NCBI RefSeq assembly: GCF_003096655.1
Contig: NZ_QEKQ01000010.1
Span: 1 to 64,000, forward strand
Length of the DNA stretch: 64,000 nucleotides
DNA from: Tamilnaduibacter salinus
GTDB lineage: Bacteria > Pseudomonadota > Gammaproteobacteria > Pseudomonadales > Oleiphilaceae
Direction of reading: 5' to 3'
The notes beneath the pieces are model-generated. The model was not told the DNA's origin. It worked only from the letters and a program-made list of their open reading frames with translations, and made no database searches. Below, piece by piece: positions 24,173-32,326 of the stretch. Numbering within the stretch: the stretch's first letter is position 1; every line of letters begins with the position of its first letter. The translations under genes were made by a program, and so were the position numbers.

Positions 24173-25969
24173 CTACTCAATCTCGACCAGCACGTCGCCG
24201 GGTGTGACCCGGTCCCCTTTCTGGATATGAACGGCGGCGACGGCTCCCGAAACGGTTGCCTTGACCTCAGTTTCCATCTTCATCGCCTCAATAATCAGAA
24301 CCGGATCGCCGGCGGAGACCGAGTCCCCTTCCTGAACCAGCACGTCCACGATATTGCCCGGCATGGTCGTGGTGACATCGCCTTCCTTGCTCGCCCGGGC
24401 ACGATGGCCACTGCCACCTCCGGCACCGGCAGGCGCGCCAATCGACTCCAGCTGGATCTCCTCCGGCACGCCATCCACGGTCATGTAGAACCGGCGTTCG
24501 GAGTCGCCGGACGGGCTGGCGCCCGTGACGTGGATGTCGTAGGTCTCGCCGTGCACGCGGATCTTGAACTCAGTGGACACCCCACTCGTCTCTCCGGAGG
24601 GCACCGGCTCGAGGACTTCCGGTTGCAGGGTGCCGTCCCGGCGCTGCTCCAGATAGGTCTGGGCCTGATCCGGGAACATGGCGTAGGTCAGAACGTCTTC
24701 TTCGGTCGTCGCCAGATCACCCACCTGTTCCTTGAGCTTGTGGAACTCATTGGTCAGCCGATTCGCCGGCCGCTCATCGATCAGCTCCTCCTTGCCCACG
24801 GCACGACGTTGCAGCGCCTTGTCCACTTCGCCCGGCGCCTTGCCGTACCAGCCCTGGAGGTACTTCTTCACCTCGTTGGTGATGGTCTCGTAGCGAGCGC
24901 TCGACAGGACGTTGATCACCGCCTGGGTACCGACGATCTGGGACGTGGGCGTGACCAGCGGCGGATAGCCCAGATCCTTCCGTACCCTGGGAATCTCGGC
25001 GAACACATCCCGAATCCGGTCCAGAGCGCCCTGCTCCCGCAGCTGGTTGGCCAGGTTCGACATCATGCCACCTGGCACCTGGGACAGCAGAACGCCCGTA
25101 TCGACACCGTTATAGTCACTCTCGAACTGGTGGTATTTCTTGCGCACTTCCCGGAAATGGTTGTTGGCCTTGTCCACAGTCTCCAGATCCAGCCCGGTGT
25201 CATAACCGGCATCATGCAGCGCCGCCACCAGCGATTCGGTCGGTGGGTGACTGGTGCCACCAGCGAACGACGACAGCGCCGTGTCGATATGGTCCACACC
25301 CGCCTCGATGGCGGCCCACTGGCACATGGTGGCCATACCGGAGGTGTAGTGGGAATGCAGGAATACCGGAACACTGAAGTCCTTTTTCAGGCCGCTGACC
25401 AGATCCGCAGTCGCTGAGGGCGTGAGCAACCCGGCCATGTCCTTGATGGCGATACTGTCGACACCCAGATCGACCATCGCTTTGGCCTGATCGAGAAACG
25501 CCTCGGTCCCGTGCACCGGGCTGACTGTGTAACAGAGCGTGCCCTGGGCGTGCTTACCGGTCTTTTTGACCGCCCTGATGCTGGTTTCCAGATTCCGAAC
25601 ATCGTTCAACGCGTCGAAGATCCGGAACACATCGATGCCATTGTCAGCGGCCTTTTGCACGAACGCCTCCACCACATCGTCGGCGTAATGGCGATACCCC
25701 AGCAGGTTCTGCCCCCGCAGCAGCATCTGCAGCCGGGTGTTGGGCAAGGCGGCTTTCAGTTGGCGCAACCGCTCCCACGGATCTTCTTTCAGGAAACGCA
25801 CACAGGCGTCGAAGGTCGCCCCACCCCAGCACTCCAGTGACCAGTAACCGGCCTGATCCAGCCATTCGCAGGCCGGCAGCATGTCTTCGGTGCGCAACCG
25901 GGTGGCGATCAGGGACTGATGCGCATCCCGCAGGATGACGTCGGTGATGTGAATCTTGCGTTTTGCCAT
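24173..25969 (-). CDS. oadA: Pyruvate carboxylase subunit B (OadA-like, biotinylated)
   Basis: Carboxyltransferase and biotin-carrier subunit of 598 residues. Residues about 5-270 are an HMGL-like TIM barrel (ITDVILRDAHQSLIATRLRTEDM; metal site in HSHYTSGMA), about 290-490 the conserved carboxylase domain, then a Gly/Ala-rich linker (GAPAGAGGGSGH) and a biotinyl domain with EAMKM, biotin Lys about 564. The 24 bp upstream hold the biotin carboxylase subunit gene. No OadB or OadG membrane subunit is present, so a soluble two-subunit pyruvate carboxylase that makes oxaloacetate is favoured over a sodium-pumping decarboxylase. Some genomes call this gene pycB. Confidence 0.93.
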   Translation of the reverse strand: MAKRKIHITDVILRDAHQSLIATRLRTEDMLPACEWLDQAGYWSLECWGGATFDACVRFLKEDPWERLRQLKAALPNTRLQMLLRGQNLLGYRHYADDVVEAFVQKAADNGIDVFRIFDALNDVRNLETSIRAVKKTGKHAQGTLCYTVSPVHGTEAFLDQAKAMVDLGVDSIAIKDMAGLLTPSATADLVSGLKKDFSVPVFLHSHYTSGMATMCQWAAIEAGVDHIDTALSSFAGGTSHPPTESLVAALHDAGYDTGLDLETVDKANNHFREVRKKYHQFESDYNGVDTGVLLSQVPGGMMSNLANQLREQGALDRIRDVFAEIPRVRKDLGYPPLVTPTSQIVGTQAVINVLSSARYETITNEVKKYLQGWYGKAPGEVDKALQRRAVGKEELIDERPANRLTNEFHKLKEQVGDLATTEEDVLTYAMFPDQAQTYLEQRRDGTLQPEVLEPVPSGETSGVSTEFKIRVHGETYDIHVTGASPSGDSERRFYMTVDGVPEEIQLESIGAPAGAGGGSGHRARASKEGDVTTTMPGNIVDVLVQEGDSVSAGDPVLIIEAMKMETEVKATVSGAVAAVHIQKGDRVTPGDVLVEIE

Positions 25970-25992
25970 GGTGATCTCTCCCGATTCGCGAA

Positions 25993-27414
25993 TTACAGGC
26001 CGGCCTGCGCGGCAATGGCGGCGGCAATGGCGGTGGCAATGGATTCCGGCCGGGACTTGGTGCTGTAGTCCAGCAGTTCCGGATGATTCTCGACAAAGCT
26101 GGTGTTGAAGTTGGCAGCCCCGAAGTCCGGATGCTGCAGGATCTGCTGGTAGTAGGGGATGGTGGTTTTCACCCCGTAGATGCCCATGTCATTGAGCGCG
26201 CGCCGGCTGCGCTCCAGCAGCTCCTGCCAGGTCATGGCCCAGACAATCAGCTTGGCGCACATGGAGTCATAGTAAGGCGGAATCTCATACCCCGTGTACA
26301 TGGCGGCGTCGGTACGTACGCCCGGACCGCCCGCTGAATAATACCGGGTGATCCGCCCGAAGCTGGGCAGGAAGCCGTTTTTCGGATCCTCGGCATTGAT
26401 CCGGAACTGGGCGGCGAAGCCCCGGTAGCGGATCTGGGACTGGTCGACCGGCAACGGCTCACCGGCGGCAATTCGGATCTGCGCCTTGACGATGTCGATC
26501 CCGGTGATTGCCTCGCTGATGGTGTGCTCGACCTGAACGCGGGTGTTCATTTCCATGAAGTAGAAATCGCCCGTATCGTCCAGCAGGAATTCGACAGTGC
26601 CCGCGTTTTCATACCCGCAGCCTTTGGCCACCCGCACGGCCAGATCCCCGATGTACTCCCGTTGCTCTTCGGAGAGCTGGGGCGAAGGTGCCAGCTCAAT
26701 CAGTTTCTGGTTACGGCGCTGGATCGAGCAGTCCCGCTCGTAGAGATGCACCGCGTTGCCCTGTCGGTCCGCGAGGATCTGCACTTCGATGTGGCGGGGG
26801 TTGACGATGCACTTCTCCAGGAATACCTCGGCACTGCCAAAGGCTTTGGTGGCCTCGGAAATCACCCGCTCATAGTTCTGTCGCATCTCCTGATCGTTAT
26901 CGCAGCGCCGGATGCCACGACCACCCCCACCGGAGGTGGCCTTGAGCATGACCGGGTAACCAATGCGGTTGGCCTGCACGACGGCATCCTCCACATCCCG
27001 GAGGTTCCCCTCCGACCCCGGCGTGACGGGCACACCGGAGTTGATGGCTGTGGTCCTCGCCTCGGTTTTGTCACCCATGGAGCGGATGACCTCAGCCGCT
27101 GGCCCGATGAACTGAATGCCCCGATCACGGCAGACAGACGCGAGTTCATGATTCTCCGACAGGAACCCGTAGCCGGGATGCAGGGCATCACAGCCAGTTT
27201 CCACCGCCAGATTCACCACATGATGCGGGTTCAGGTAGCCGGACAACGGATCGCGACTGATGCAGTGCGCCTCGTCCGCCTTCTTGACGTGAAGCGAGTA
27301 CTGATCCGCCTCCGAATAGATGGCCACTGCCTTGATGCCCAGCTCCTGGCAGGCCCGGGCGATCCGCACCGCGATCTCACCGCGATTGGCGATCAGCACC
27401 TTTTTTATGGACAT
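25993..27414 (-). CDS. pycA: Pyruvate carboxylase subunit A (biotin carboxylase)
   Basis: ATP-grasp biotin carboxylase of 473 residues. Start at 27414 has GAGGG nine bases upstream. Visible blocks: KKVLIANRGEIAVRIARAC, HPGYGFLSEN, the Gly-rich ATP loop KATSGGGGRGIRRC, and EMNTRVQVEHTISEAITGIDIV with the catalytic residues. Length is about 25 residues longer than AccC, and the gene is coupled to an OadA-type subunit, so it serves pyruvate carboxylase rather than acetyl-CoA carboxylase. The C-terminal Ala-rich tail (ESIATAIAAAIAAQAGL) is extra. Confidence 0.92.
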   Translation of the reverse strand: MSIKKVLIANRGEIAVRIARACQELGIKAVAIYSEADQYSLHVKKADEAHCISRDPLSGYLNPHHVVNLAVETGCDALHPGYGFLSENHELASVCRDRGIQFIGPAAEVIRSMGDKTEARTTAINSGVPVTPGSEGNLRDVEDAVVQANRIGYPVMLKATSGGGGRGIRRCDNDQEMRQNYERVISEATKAFGSAEVFLEKCIVNPRHIEVQILADRQGNAVHLYERDCSIQRRNQKLIELAPSPQLSEEQREYIGDLAVRVAKGCGYENAGTVEFLLDDTGDFYFMEMNTRVQVEHTISEAITGIDIVKAQIRIAAGEPLPVDQSQIRYRGFAAQFRINAEDPKNGFLPSFGRITRYYSAGGPGVRTDAAMYTGYEIPPYYDSMCAKLIVWAMTWQELLERSRRALNDMGIYGVKTTIPYYQQILQHPDFGAANFNTSFVENHPELLDYSTKSRPESIATAIAAAIAAQAGL

Positions 27415-27427
27415 GGAAAACCCTCCG

Positions 27428-28030
27428 TTAATCGAACCGGCCCTGAACGGCATTCACGATCTCCGAGAACGACGTCGCCCGGGCGCGGCTGTCCAACGAC
27501 ACCTTGAGGCGTCGGGTGATGTGGCTGGCTGAGATCAGCCCCCGCAGGCCGGCGAGCGCCGGGTCCTGCGACTGTCGATCCACAACGAGCATGTGCTCAG
27601 CATGGGCCTTATTGAAGGTGGATACCAAATCCCCGACCCGGGCGTCCTTAAGAGCCCGGATATCGATAGCCGGCAATTGACCGATCGGCTGCATGATGTC
27701 GCGGACATTCACGTCCTCGAGGCTCATCCCCATGCGATAGGCCCTGGCCATGGCTTTGCGGCCAAGTACGTCCTTGAGAGTGACCAGGCCGATGCAGTCA
27801 CCGGCGCCATTGACCACCAGTTTGAGCGCCGAGTCGGCCATTTTCATACGGAGACGGGCGTCGCCCACGTCCATGTTCTCGCTGATGACCGGCGGGCGTT
27901 GGTCCCGGAAATCGGTCATCACGGAGCGGGCGGGATCTTCGCTGTCGAGGTCCGCGTGAACCTCAGGGTGAGCGATGTGCTGGGTACCCAGCTGTTCCAC
28001 AGTGGGCAGGGAATGATAGTGGCTGCTCAT
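27428..28030 (-). CDS. CBS-domain protein
   Basis: Protein of 200 residues with two CBS motifs: SVMTDFRDQRPPVISENMDVGDARLRM at about 37-63 with LVVNGAGDCIGLVTLKDVL, and NVRDIMQPIGQLPAIDIRALKDARVGDLVSTF with HMLVVDRQ and LRGLISASHITRRL. Such pairs bind adenine nucleotides and sense energy state. It is the first gene of the unit with pycA, 13 bp away, and may adjust pyruvate carboxylase activity or expression, which is inferred only from the position. Confidence 0.88.
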   Translation of the reverse strand: MSSHYHSLPTVEQLGTQHIAHPEVHADLDSEDPARSVMTDFRDQRPPVISENMDVGDARLRMKMADSALKLVVNGAGDCIGLVTLKDVLGRKAMARAYRMGMSLEDVNVRDIMQPIGQLPAIDIRALKDARVGDLVSTFNKAHAEHMLVVDRQSQDPALAGLRGLISASHITRRLKVSLDSRARATSFSEIVNAVQGRFD

Positions 28031-28114
28031 GGCACACCTCCTGAAATCGGATGATTCGGACGGTCCTCAGACGCACGTTGACGTTGGCGGATCGTCACGA
28101 TGACAACACCGGAT

Positions 28115-28417
28115 TCAGGCGCGGCGTGGCGGCCCCTGTGGCAAAGCGGGGTATGTAATGAGTCTGGGCCGGACCCGGCGACCGGGAAGGAGCGGCAGGC
28201 GCCCGAGACAACGGGGAATCGCCAGGAGGAAAAACCAACAGAGTACGGGCAGGATGCCCAGGGGAGACGTACCATCCTCGCCCACACCGGCATCTTCGGA
28301 GAGCCCAATGCCGATATGGCTGTACGCCGGCCCGGATGCAAGATCGGCCTGGTAACACGCCGTGGCACCGGCAAACAGCACCACCAGCAGCAGAACCAGA
28401 TTCAGTCGATTCCTCAT
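28115..28417 (-). CDS. Possible small membrane protein, unrecognised
   Basis: A frame of 100 residues opening with MRNRLNLVLLLVVLFAGATAC, which looks like a lipoprotein signal, followed by a Gly-rich stretch and a second hydrophobic segment (PLGILPVLCWFFLLAIPRC) then Arg/Pro-rich residues. The ribosome site is weak and the Arg/Pro-rich end looks like a non-coding frame in GC-rich DNA, so it may be shorter or not a gene. The stretch 28031-28583 holds nothing else I can support. Confidence 0.35.
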   Translation of the reverse strand: MRNRLNLVLLLVVLFAGATACYQADLASGPAYSHIGIGLSEDAGVGEDGTSPLGILPVLCWFFLLAIPRCLGRLPLLPGRRVRPRLITYPALPQGPPRRA

Positions 28418-28583
28418 GAACGACACCGGAAACATCCTTTGGCCCACCCGACCAGTCTCCCGGTTGCTGTCGCTCATCATCAAGCCGACCGGGAGGCGTT
28501 TAGTTTCGTTGCTACCTACCTGTTATAACACAGGAGACCGCCTTCCGCGAAAGACACCCCGTCGTCCACACCCAACAATGGAC

Positions 28584-29153
28584 TCAGGGGAACGTTTCGG
28601 TGAAGAACCGTTTCAGTCGGTACTGGGAAAACACCAGCCAGGCGGGAGCGCCCCGTTCATAACCAACCGCCTCAACGGTCGTGTGCCGTGCGGCCACCCG
28701 TTTCAGTGTGTCGCCCTGATCACGGGCCGCGTCGACGAAGAACACGTGACGTCCCTCTTTCAGCGCCTTGTCAAAGCGTTTGAACGCCACGTTCGGTGTC
28801 TGGATGCCCCAAAGTCCGCCCTGCCATGCACAAAACCCGAAGACGATCAGAGACAGCAGCACAAACGGCGCCCAGCCAGCCGACGTTGCGGTCCAGCCGG
28901 CGGTGTAAGCCACCAACAGCACCAGTAACGCCAACGGCACGCCAACGCCGATGCCGATCAATGTTGAATGAATGATGTCCTGTTTCATGAACGAGGTCAC
29001 CTGATGCAGGTGATGGTGACGGGATGCTTCTGACTCGTTCAGGGTCAGCAGATGAATCTGGGTGGTACTGACGTTCTCCCGTTCCAGTTCTTCCTCAAAG
29101 GCCTCAAGGTCATCGAGGTCGTCGCTGATGAAGTAGTACCGCGTCAATGTCAT
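28584..29153 (-). CDS. Conserved membrane protein of unknown function (two-TM)
   Basis: Protein of 189 residues. Start at 29153 has GGGGAG upstream. A cytoplasmic N-terminal domain (MTLTRYYFISDDLDDLEAFEEELERE... IHLLTLNESEASRHHHLHQVTSFM) of ferredoxin-like pattern is followed by two membrane helices (about 78-100 and 108-128) and a C-terminal domain with GIQTPNVAFKRFDKALKEGRHVFFVDA. I recognise the pattern from Pseudomonas-type proteins often mislabelled NAD/FAD-utilising or magnesium transporter-like; no function is established. Histidines in SRHHHLHQV could bind metal. It is monocistronic. Confidence 0.75.
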   Translation of the reverse strand: MTLTRYYFISDDLDDLEAFEEELERENVSTTQIHLLTLNESEASRHHHLHQVTSFMKQDIIHSTLIGIGVGVPLALLVLLVAYTAGWTATSAGWAPFVLLSLIVFGFCAWQGGLWGIQTPNVAFKRFDKALKEGRHVFFVDAARDQGDTLKRVAARHTTVEAVGYERGAPAWLVFSQYRLKRFFTETFP

Positions 29154-29299
29154 GGTCAACTCCCCTCTCCAGGACCGGTTTCCACACACCGGTTGGATCA
29201 GACAAGGAACTGCCGTGTGGTGATCAATTTTCGCACAACCATATCAGGATGCAAACTGATTTGAGCATTGCCGGTGTCAGCAGAGAAGGGAGGGAATAG

Positions 29300-29323
29300 G
29301 CCGGGCTCCCGGCGGAGCCCGGC
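29300..29323 (-). terminator. Hairpin after the His-rich repeat gene
   Basis: Perfect 10-bp stem GCCGGGCTCC / GGAGCCCGGC with a 4-nt loop, 16 bp past the stop of the minus-strand gene. The tail (CTATTCCC) is poor in T, so it may need help to terminate. Confidence 0.65.
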
Positions 29324-29338
29324 AAAGGTCGACGGGTG

Positions 29339-30466
29339 CTATAAAAAATCGGAGAGGCTCAACTCCAGCCGTGACTGGTTCGCATACACGTCGCCGGGCT
29401 GCAGCGCCGGTGTTTTCGGAGGAATGGCCGATGGCCAGGCCGCAGAGAGGCTCTCTAACGACTGCATCACGTCACGGTAGGCATCCGCATCCACCTTTTT
29501 CAGACTGGCGGACTGTTCCTTCAGGTAATCCCGAGCTGCAAGCACAAATCCACGCCCATCCTGATACTCATGATCCGCGACGAACCTCTGACCGTCTATG
29601 GCTTCGTCGTATTCCAGTGCCGCCTGCTTGGTCAGCACGAGCACCACTCGGGCTATCGTGGCCGGCTCAGAGCGAACATCCGCGGGGACGGCATCAGCGG
29701 CCTGATCAATCGCCGACCACGCCGCCTGGTACTCCGCTTTGACGCCTGCCCAGTTGGTGACCGAATCCGTTTCCTCCGCCAATGCCTTGAGCTTGCCACT
29801 CAGAGCATCCTGACCACGGGCTTCAGCACCGGCCTCAACCGCGTCATTCAGCTCAATCCATGGATGTGTCAGGTGGGGACGACCGGCCGGGACCTGATCC
29901 GCGGTCAACAGCTCTCGCGCAGCAATCAGGTGACCGCGCATCTGGCCAAGGAGAGCCAGGTATACGCCATCGGACTCAACAGCAGAGGGGACGGAGCCGC
30001 CTTCTCCGCCTTCTCCGCCTTCTCCGCCTTCTCCGCCTTCTCCGCCTTCACCACCTTCGCCGCCCGCAGCGAAGTAACTGAAGGCGTCACCAAGGCCGGC
30101 ATGGTTTTCTCCACCTTCACCGCCGTGGTGTTCACCGCCTTCGCCGCCGTGGTGTTCACCGCCTTCGCCGCCGTGGTGTTCGCCACCTTCACCACCGTGG
30201 TGTTCACCGCCTTCACCACCGTGGTGTTCACCGCCTTCACCACCGTGGTGTTCGCCGCCTTCACCACCGTGGTGTTCGCCGCCTTCACCACCGTGGTGTT
30301 CACCGCCTTCGCCGCCTTGATGCCCGGCGGATTCTCCACCGTGCGAAGCGCTCGCCTCGGCCTCTTTTGAATCGGTGTGGTGTTCGCCCTCATGAGCGAC
30401 GGCGTATTGCCCTGTCAGTACAGTGGCAACACCGATGCCCATCCAGAGTTTGGTTGTTGTCTTCAT
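29339..30466 (-). CDS. Periplasmic His/Gly/Glu-repeat protein, likely metal-binding
   Basis: Exported protein of 375 residues; start at 30466 has AGGA upstream and a signal peptide (MKTTTKLWMGIGVATVLTGQYAVA). The mature N-terminus starts HEGEHHTDSKEAEASASHGG, then eight tandem GGEHHGGE units, a degenerate ENHAGLGDAFSYFAAGG segment, and seven GGE units. The second half is a helical domain of about 200 residues (LLGQMRGHLIAARELL, RPHLTHPWIELNDAVEAG, WSAIDQAADAV) that I recall from uncharacterised periplasmic proteins but cannot name. About 20 His in the repeat could bind Zn, Ni, Cu or Fe. It is divergent from a PiuC-type iron dioxygenase across 143 bp. A metal-buffering role is inferred. Confidence 0.85.
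   Translation of the reverse strand: MKTTTKLWMGIGVATVLTGQYAVAHEGEHHTDSKEAEASASHGGESAGHQGGEGGEHHGGEGGEHHGGEGGEHHGGEGGEHHGGEGGEHHGGEGGEHHGGEGGEHHGGEGGEHHGGEGGENHAGLGDAFSYFAAGGEGGEGGEGGEGGEGGEGGEGGSVPSAVESDGVYLALLGQMRGHLIAARELLTADQVPAGRPHLTHPWIELNDAVEAGAEARGQDALSGKLKALAEETDSVTNWAGVKAEYQAAWSAIDQAADAVPADVRSEPATIARVVLVLTKQAALEYDEAIDGQRFVADHEYQDGRGFVLAARDYLKEQSASLKKVDADAYRDVMQSLESLSAAWPSAIPPKTPALQPGDVYANQSRLELSLSDFL
29999..30063. repeat. 9-bp tandem repeat (GGE units), seven copies
   Basis: Nearly perfect ccttctccg units, five identical and two diverged, encode consecutive Gly-Gly-Glu triplets on the minus strand. Unit length is a multiple of three, so slippage keeps the frame. Confidence 0.9.
30117..30308. 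repeat. 24-bp tandem repeat (GGEHHGGE units), eight copies
   Basis: The core gtggtgttc recurs every 24 bases at 30125, 30149, 30173, 30197, 30221, 30245, 30269 and 30293. Copies differ by a few third-position changes. The array encodes GGEHHGGE on the minus strand. It lacks spacers and is not a CRISPR. Confidence 0.95.
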
Positions 30467-30570
30467 CGAAAACGCATCCTGTTTCTGAGGTGTCCACGAC
30501 GCTTCGGCCCCCGTGTTAGTTGCCACAGTGAGCATCGGCATCGCATTATTGGGTGTACAGGGCCAACAAT

Positions 30571-30589
30571 GTAAATAGTTCGCATTAAT
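30571..30589. promoter_or_regulatory. Weak Fur-box candidate between His-rich gene and PiuC-like gene
   Basis: GTAAATAGTTCGCATTAAT matches 10 of 19 Fur-consensus positions in an AT-rich island between divergent start codons. The match is marginal on its own, but PiuC-type genes are iron-regulated in relatives. It could control both directions. Confidence 0.35.
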
Positions 30590-30609
30590 AACTCAATACG
30601 GAAACCGGG

Positions 30610-31284
30610 ATGATTCTCAACATCGGCAACATTCTCTCTCAAGAGCAGCTCATACGAATTCGAAGCGCGGTCGACCAGGCATCCTTTGCCGACGGCCGGA
30701 AAACGGCCGGCTGGCACGCCAGGCTGGTGAAACAGAACGAACAGATGATCACCGGTGACACTACGATGGACGCGCTCCGTCAGGAGGTGCTTGAACACCT
30801 GCAAAACCATCCCGTATTCCAGATGGCCGTCCGCCCTCACCGCATCACACCGTTGGTCTTCAGTCGCTATCGGGATGGTATGACTTATGGCAACCACGTG
30901 GACGATCCGATCATGGGCCAGGGACCCGGCCGTCTGAGAACAGACGTCTCGTTCACTGTGTTTCTCGATGACCCCGAGGATTACGACGGTGGCGAACTGG
31001 TCACAGATACCACCGCCGGCGAGCAGACCTACAAACTGCCGGCGGGCGCCGCCATCGTCTATCCCTCATCCACACTGCACCGGGTCGAGTCTGTCACACG
31101 GGGAGAGCGTCGCGTGGCGATCGGCTGGGCACAGAGCACCATTCGGGATCCGGCACAACGGGAGGTCCTGTTCGATCTGGACACGGCCCGCCGCCAGCTT
31201 TTCGAAAAGCAGGGAAAAACCCATGAGTTCGATCTGCTGACCAAATCGCTCGCCAATCTCCAGCGTTTCTGGAGTGATGTCTGA
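30610..31284 (+). CDS. piuC: Fe(II)/2-oxoglutarate dioxygenase, PKHD-type (PiuC-like)
   Basis: Cytoplasmic dioxygenase of 224 residues. Iron ligands are H96 and D98 in YGNHVDDP, and H157 in STLHRVESV, with Arg at about 167 in GERRVAIGW for 2-oxoglutarate. The N-terminal ILNIGNILSQEQL and RYRDGMTYGNH blocks identify the PKHD/PiuC family, usually linked to TonB-dependent siderophore uptake genes in Pseudomonas and Marinobacter. No receptor gene lies in this window; the neighbour is the His-rich repeat protein. The start ATG has GGAAACCGGG just before it. The substrate is unknown in all cases I know. Confidence 0.9.
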   Translation: MILNIGNILSQEQLIRIRSAVDQASFADGRKTAGWHARLVKQNEQMITGDTTMDALRQEVLEHLQNHPVFQMAVRPHRITPLVFSRYRDGMTYGNHVDDPIMGQGPGRLRTDVSFTVFLDDPEDYDGGELVTDTTAGEQTYKLPAGAAIVYPSSTLHRVESVTRGERRVAIGWAQSTIRDPAQREVLFDLDTARRQLFEKQGKTHEFDLLTKSLANLQRFWSDV

Positions 31285-31285
31285 T

Positions 31286-31320
31286 ACGGTCCGGCCAGAA
31301 ACCTCACTGGCCGGACCGGT
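31286..31320 (+). terminator. Hairpin after the PiuC-like gene
   Basis: GGTCCGGCCAG and CTGGCCGGACC form an 11-bp stem with an 8-nt loop directly after the stop, extended by a bulged ATAC/GGTAT pairing. The following bases are not T-rich. Confidence 0.65.
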
Positions 31321-31403
31321 ATCTGTCCCCCATTGATCGGTCGCTCCCTTCCCGTTGGCCGTAAACTGAGTACCAGAACGACACACAACAGGGGAGCAAC
31401 CCA

Positions 31404-32237
31404 ATGGCAACCGCTGCGGCGAAACCGTCCTTCCCGGTACGGCGGCAGGACTTTGAGTTTTCATCCGTGCCAAAGCACTGGGTCGATAATGACGCGTTCA
31501 TGACCCACATTTTCAATGCGCTGTCTTCTCTGTTTCCGGATGGGGAGACGTTTTTCGTGGACAGTGTCCGCGCTGTCCGGGATCAGATCGACGACCCTCA
31601 GCTCCAGAAAGACATTGGTGCGTTCATCGGCCAGGAGGCCATGCACGCGAAGGAACATGGCGCCTTCAATGAAGCGGCGCTTACCCATGGGTTCAACATC
31701 AAGCGCCTTGAGGGTTGGATTCGCGGCATGCTGGACGTAAAGAAAGTGCCCTTTCTGAACAACAAGCGGTGCCACTTGGCCGGGACCGTCGCTCTGGAGC
31801 ACTTTACCGGTATTCTGTCGGCACAGCTGATGAAACAGGAAGACATGGTCGAGGCCATTGACCCATCGATGCGCAAACTCTGGGTCTGGCATTGCATTGA
31901 GGAGAACGAGCACAAGGCCGTTGCCTTTGACACCTACCAGGCCCTTTACGATCAGGACGTGGTGGATTATGCGCTTCGGATGGGCATCATGGTGCTGGCA
32001 ACCACCTTCATCCTGTTCGCCATCCATGCGTTCACACTGGAGCTGATGCGCCAGGATCGCCAGTTGCTGAACATTCGTTCCACGGTCCGCGGGCTCTCCC
32101 GACTCTGGGGCCGTCGCGGCCTATTCAGCCGGACCATTCCGGAGTTCCTGGACTACTTCAAGCCGGGCTTCCACCCCTGGCAGCACGATACGCAATTTCT
32201 GCTACATCGCTGGCGCCGTGAGATCGGTGCCAAGTGA
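31404..32237 (+). CDS. PF10118-type metal-dependent hydrolase, paralogue 1
   Basis: Protein of 277 residues of the predicted metal-dependent hydrolase family, with ferritin-like di-iron spacing: IGQEAMHAKEH, VALEHFTG and IEENEHKAVAFD supply Glu and His ligands in consecutive helices. A hydrophobic stretch LRMGIMVLATTFILFAIHAF follows, so it may associate with the membrane. The C-terminus has the shared DYFKPGFHPWQHDTQ motif. Paralogues lie at 47800-48738 and 57320-58234. It has GGGGAG upstream and a bidirectional terminator after it. The family's reaction is not known; an oxygenase or hydrolase on fatty or hydrocarbon compounds is a reasonable guess. Confidence 0.88.
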   Translation: MATAAAKPSFPVRRQDFEFSSVPKHWVDNDAFMTHIFNALSSLFPDGETFFVDSVRAVRDQIDDPQLQKDIGAFIGQEAMHAKEHGAFNEAALTHGFNIKRLEGWIRGMLDVKKVPFLNNKRCHLAGTVALEHFTGILSAQLMKQEDMVEAIDPSMRKLWVWHCIEENEHKAVAFDTYQALYDQDVVDYALRMGIMVLATTFILFAIHAFTLELMRQDRQLLNIRSTVRGLSRLWGRRGLFSRTIPEFLDYFKPGFHPWQHDTQFLLHRWRREIGAK

Positions 32238-32273
32238 GACGCCAGACCAAGTGAACCGCCACAGAGTATGGCG

Positions 32274-32306
32274 AAAAAACGGGCACCTCGGGGTGCCCGT
32301 TTTTTA
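32274..32306. terminator. Bidirectional intrinsic terminator
   Basis: AAAAAACGGGCACC, TCGG loop, GGTGCCCGTTTTTT: a symmetric hairpin with T runs on both strands, between the convergent PF10118 gene and the duplicated-domain gene. Confidence 0.95.
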
Positions 32307-32326
32307 TCGCGTATCCGATGGTATGA

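Noticed and set aside
24227-25417. Plus-strand open frame of 396 residues
   Set aside because: Antisense to the conserved pyruvate carboxylase B subunit, with no recognisable domain.
24173-27414. Sodium-pumping oxaloacetate decarboxylase
   Set aside because: OadB and OadG are missing and a biotin carboxylase subunit is adjacent, which points to pyruvate carboxylase.
30117-30308. CRISPR array
   Set aside because: The 24-bp units are contiguous with no spacers and are in frame within a coding region.
29570-30370. Plus-strand frame with Phe/Ala-rich repeats
   Set aside because: It is the complement of the His/Gly/Glu repeat gene; only the minus frame has a signal peptide and a ribosome site.
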